DNA of 21,724 bases, taken from positions 1-21,724 of the IMG/VR virus record IMGVR_UViG_3300037468_000790; one strand, given 5' to 3'. Positions 20,004-21,724 of the stretch are shown here, one piece after another (position 1 is the first letter of the stretch; each line of letters opens with the position of its first letter). Source of the DNA: a virus. The notes under the pieces were generated by a model. It had not been told where the DNA came from and searched no databases. It saw only the letters and a program-made list of their open reading frames with translations. The translations under genes were made by a program, and so were the position numbers.

Positions 20004-20588
20004 TCACGCGCTCCTCCCCTCTCGAAGCCAGCGCTCCCAGCGCCTCGGGTGTCGCTTCGCGATCAGCTCTTTGGCTTTGCGCAGTGCCTCAGGCGTCTTG
20101 CCGATCTCGTGCTGCGGGGCAGTCGGGTGGCAGATCCCAGCGTGCGGCATGAGCCCACAGTGCAGTCCGAAGTCCATCGCTCTCCAGCCAAGGTCCACGT
20201 CCTCCCATCCACAATTGTCGACGAAGTCCGTGCTGAAGCCGCTGAGGAGTTGCAGCGCCCGCACGGTGACCCAGAGCGCCGTTCCGGCAAACTGGCACTC
20301 CTCGGAGGTCTGGAATCCACCATACACGAGGCCGGTGCCGACGTCCAGGTTCTTCATCGCCTCCATGCCTTCAGCGACGTAGTCCGGATCTGGCACGGCG
20401 TCGTCGTCGCAGAAGCAGATGACTTCCGTCTCATAGAGCGTCGCCCAACCCTTATTTCGAGCATTGGAGATATTTCGCCAGTCGTCATACACCACGAGCA
20501 GCCGATGCCACGGCTGCAACGAGAGCGCCTCGAGGGTCCGTGCCAGCGTGGGCCGGCGGACGGTTGGGATCACCACCCCGACGCGCAT
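20004..20588 (-). CDS. Family-2-like glycosyltransferase (GT-A fold)
   Basis: The 194-residue product begins directly with the Rossmann-like strand MRVGVVIPTVRRPTLARTL, typical of GT2 enzymes. A DDD motif (CFCDDDAVPDPDYVAEG) would bind the nucleotide-sugar and metal, and NCGWEDVDLGWRA supplies the acidic ED motif of the acceptor site. ATG 20588 is chosen because AAGGA lies 8 nt upstream and the GT-A fold starts there; an ATG at 20645 would overlap the preceding gene. Phage glycosyltransferases modify phage DNA, virion proteins or host surface sugars. No signal peptide or membrane span is present. Donor and acceptor are unknown. Confidence 0.85.
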   Translation of the reverse strand: MRVGVVIPTVRRPTLARTLEALSLQPWHRLLVVYDDWRNISNARNKGWATLYETEVICFCDDDAVPDPDYVAEGMEAMKNLDVGTGLVYGGFQTSEECQFAGTALWVTVRALQLLSGFSTDFVDNCGWEDVDLGWRAMDFGLHCGLMPHAGICHPTAPQHEIGKTPEALRKAKELIAKRHPRRWERWLREGRSA

Positions 20589-20616
20589 CACAGTGTTCCT
20601 TTGCATCGTCCAGCCA

Positions 20617-21543
20617 CTAGGCTTGCTTGGCATCGGTCCCTCCATGTAATGGCACGTGCAGGGCGACGGCGACGAGCCACGCGATCCGGGCGTTGTTCTG
20701 CTCGTCGCCGTAGCGCAGGCACGCGATCACAGCTTGGGCAAGCTTCTCCGGGTCAAGGGCACCACCGATTCGCTTTCTGTCGGCCAGCCGCTCCATCACT
20801 CGTTCACCGATCTCACTGGCATTGCATGCCTCGATTGCGTGCAGCTTGTCGCGGAGGTCGGCTGCGGTCTTGGCTGCGGATACCCACGCCCCCCGCCGAT
20901 CCAGCTCTGCTTGTAGCGCATCCCGCTCCCGCTCAGCGACAGTTTCGCGGGTCAGCGCCGCGCCGATGCGATCTTGGGCCTCGTCGAAGTACGCCTGCAT
21001 CGAACGACATTTGGCGAGCGCCTCGTCCCGCTCGCGCACAGTTTCATCCAGCTTAGAATAGGACTTCTTCAAAGCTGCCTCGCAGGCCTCCGCCCGCTCC
21101 CACGACGCCAAGACCTGCTTCGCCTGTATCGCGGACTCAGCCTTTAGCTTGGCGAGCGCCTCGTCCCGCTCCAAGAGCGCACCGGCCTCACGATCTTCCC
21201 GAATCTGGGCTGCGTTTAACAAATCGGACAGCTGTTGCCGCGCCTCGTACCGCTCGCAGCGATCCATCTCGGCGGAAGTGAGGAGCACCTTGTCGGCCAC
21301 ATGCGCCTCCAGAGCGGCCAACTCGCGCTCGGCCTTCTCGGCCCGCTCCCACGATGCCAAGACCTGCTTCGCCTGTATCGCGGACTCGGCGCGGCCCTGC
21401 TTGTAGCCGGCCTCGAAGCCGGCCTCGCTCCCGGCCTCCGCGCCCTCGGCCCGCGCCTTGTCGAGCATGACGCGAAGACACTGCGGGTGCATGTTGGTGC
21501 GGCACGCACAGTCGCAGTCGTTGTCGTGAGTCTCAACAGCCAT
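20617..21543 (-). CDS. Long coiled-coil protein with internal duplications
   Basis: This 308-residue protein starts at ATG 21543 with GGAGG 4-5 nt upstream. A Cys/His-containing N-terminus (DNDCDCACRTNMHPQC) could bind metal. Residues about 28-245 are almost wholly helical and rich in Ala, Glu, Arg and Lys, with clear repeats: AESAIQAKQVLASWERAE occurs twice and ERDEALAK twice. The C-terminal 60 residues are a small helical domain (LAQAVIACLRYGDEQNNARI, then WLVAVALHVPLH). Such proteins may be scaffolds, tape-like spacers or DNA-organising factors; the sequence does not decide. Confidence 0.75.
   Translation of the reverse strand: MAVETHDNDCDCACRTNMHPQCLRVMLDKARAEGAEAGSEAGFEAGYKQGRAESAIQAKQVLASWERAEKAERELAALEAHVADKVLLTSAEMDRCERYEARQQLSDLLNAAQIREDREAGALLERDEALAKLKAESAIQAKQVLASWERAEACEAALKKSYSKLDETVRERDEALAKCRSMQAYFDEAQDRIGAALTRETVAERERDALQAELDRRGAWVSAAKTAADLRDKLHAIEACNASEIGERVMERLADRKRIGGALDPEKLAQAVIACLRYGDEQNNARIAWLVAVALHVPLHGGTDAKQA
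21011..21171 (-). repeat. Perfect 23-bp direct repeat in the coiled-coil gene
   Basis: The same 23 bases occur at 21011-21033 and 21149-21171, 138 bases apart (46 codons), encoding ERDEALAK. Both lie in frame within the coiled-coil gene. Confidence 0.85.
21092..21390 (-). repeat. 50-bp near-identical direct repeat in the coiled-coil gene
   Basis: About 50 bases at 21092-21141 recur at 21341-21390 with very few mismatches, 249 bases apart (83 codons, in frame). They encode AESAIQAKQVLASWERAE. The near identity points to recent duplication or gene conversion. Confidence 0.85.
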
Positions 21544-21625
21544 ACCGCCTCCAGCACCGCTCGCAAATATTTAGGCATGACTTGATCTGCACCATGTACC
21601 CACAGACCACGCACCGCGCTCTCAT
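21533..21625 (-). CDS. Zinc-ribbon micro-protein, 30 aa
   Basis: A complete 30-codon frame starts at ATG 21625, overlaps the upstream stop (ATGA at 21622-21625), and has GAGG 5 nt before it. The product has two Cys-x2-Cys pairs (RCVVCGYM and ICERCWRR) plus two further cysteines, which is the ligand set of a minimal zinc ribbon. Its stop lies 11 bases inside the coiled-coil gene. I recognise no family; nucleic-acid or protein binding is likely for such a ribbon. Confidence 0.6.
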   Translation of the reverse strand: MRARCVVCGYMVQIKSCLNICERCWRRYGC

Positions 21626-21724
21626 CTTTTCCTCGCCACGATGTGCGCCTCACCACCGTGGAAGTCGCAGCGCCGCGCGCCGATCACCTCAAACCCTCCC
21701 TCGGCCCAAGCCTTCGCCCACCAC
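21622..21724 (-). CDS. C-terminus of an unidentified protein, N-terminus beyond window
   Basis: An open frame enters from the right edge and stops at 21622-21624, overlapping the next start. The 33 visible residues include KAWAEGGFEVIGARRCDFHG, then a GEAHIVARKR end. The pattern of a helix, a beta strand with GFEVIGARR, and a terminal strand HIVARK resembles the last strands of class I SAM-dependent methyltransferases. Too little is visible to make that call firmly. Confidence 0.5.
   Translation of the reverse strand, partial: WWAKAWAEGGFEVIGARRCDFHGGEAHIVARKR

Noticed and set aside
1-21724. CRISPR arrays, tRNA genes, insertion sequences and integrase genes
   Set aside because: I saw no spaced repeat array, no convincing tRNA cloverleaf with conserved TTCGA arm, and no transposase or recombinase motif. 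A dedicated tRNA scan was not possible.

Overview
The window looks like part of a tailed double-stranded DNA bacteriophage or prophage genome (Caudoviricetes-type). It contains a large terminase, a DUF1073-type portal, a Mu gpF-like head protein, a peptidoglycan hydrolase and a primase/helicase replication module. Every gene I can support lies on the minus strand. The DNA is GC-rich except for one AT-rich gap at about 12.1-12.45 kb. Start codons very often overlap the upstream stop codon (ATGA, GTGA, TTGA, TAATG), so much of the window reads as long translationally coupled operons. The host cannot be named from the sequence. I see no integrase, tRNA, insertion sequence or CRISPR array.

Layout in the direction of transcription (high to low coordinates). 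21.7-18.3 kb is an accessory block: the C-terminus of an unidentified protein, a 30-residue zinc-ribbon peptide, a coiled-coil protein with internal duplications, a GT-A glycosyltransferase, small exported or zinc-binding proteins and an NrdR-like zinc ribbon. 18.3-12.5 kb is the replication module: a Cys-rich protein, an SNF2-type helicase, a near-consensus promoter, a coiled-coil protein, a conserved-looking replication-associated protein, a Prim-Pol/VapE primase-helicase and a basic protein with two repeats. 12.47-12.09 kb is non-coding, with iteron-like GTTATA repeats and a promoter. 12.1-3.5 kb is the packaging and head module: putative TerS, TerL, a 39-residue peptide, portal, two multidomain proteins, a MuF-GNAT fusion and a nuclease-like protein. 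3.6-0 kb holds small proteins, a TIGR02594-like hydrolase, unknown proteins, a possible lipoprotein and an XRE-family regulator cut by the window edge.

The most striking feature is at 3.5-8.8 kb. Four consecutive proteins between the portal and the lysis region carry six copies of a 14-residue motif, consensus GDLPGHEFHGNQWT. Each copy is followed by a Gly/Ser-type linker and a different small domain: GNAT, ParB/sulfiredoxin-like, two ADP-ribosyltransferase-like, a second GNAT (fused to MuF) and PD-(D/E)XK-like. The peptide is conserved while synonymous positions vary. My inference is that the motif is a shared tag, docking peptide or cleavage site that attaches a set of enzymatic cargos to the phage head, perhaps for ejection into the host.

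Several genes here are very short or cut by an edge and were found by reading frames, overlaps and ribosome-binding sites directly: 1-358, 512-634, 3330-3440, 3427-3567, 10162-10281, 21533-21625 and 21622-21724. Major capsid, prohead protease and tail genes are not in the window.
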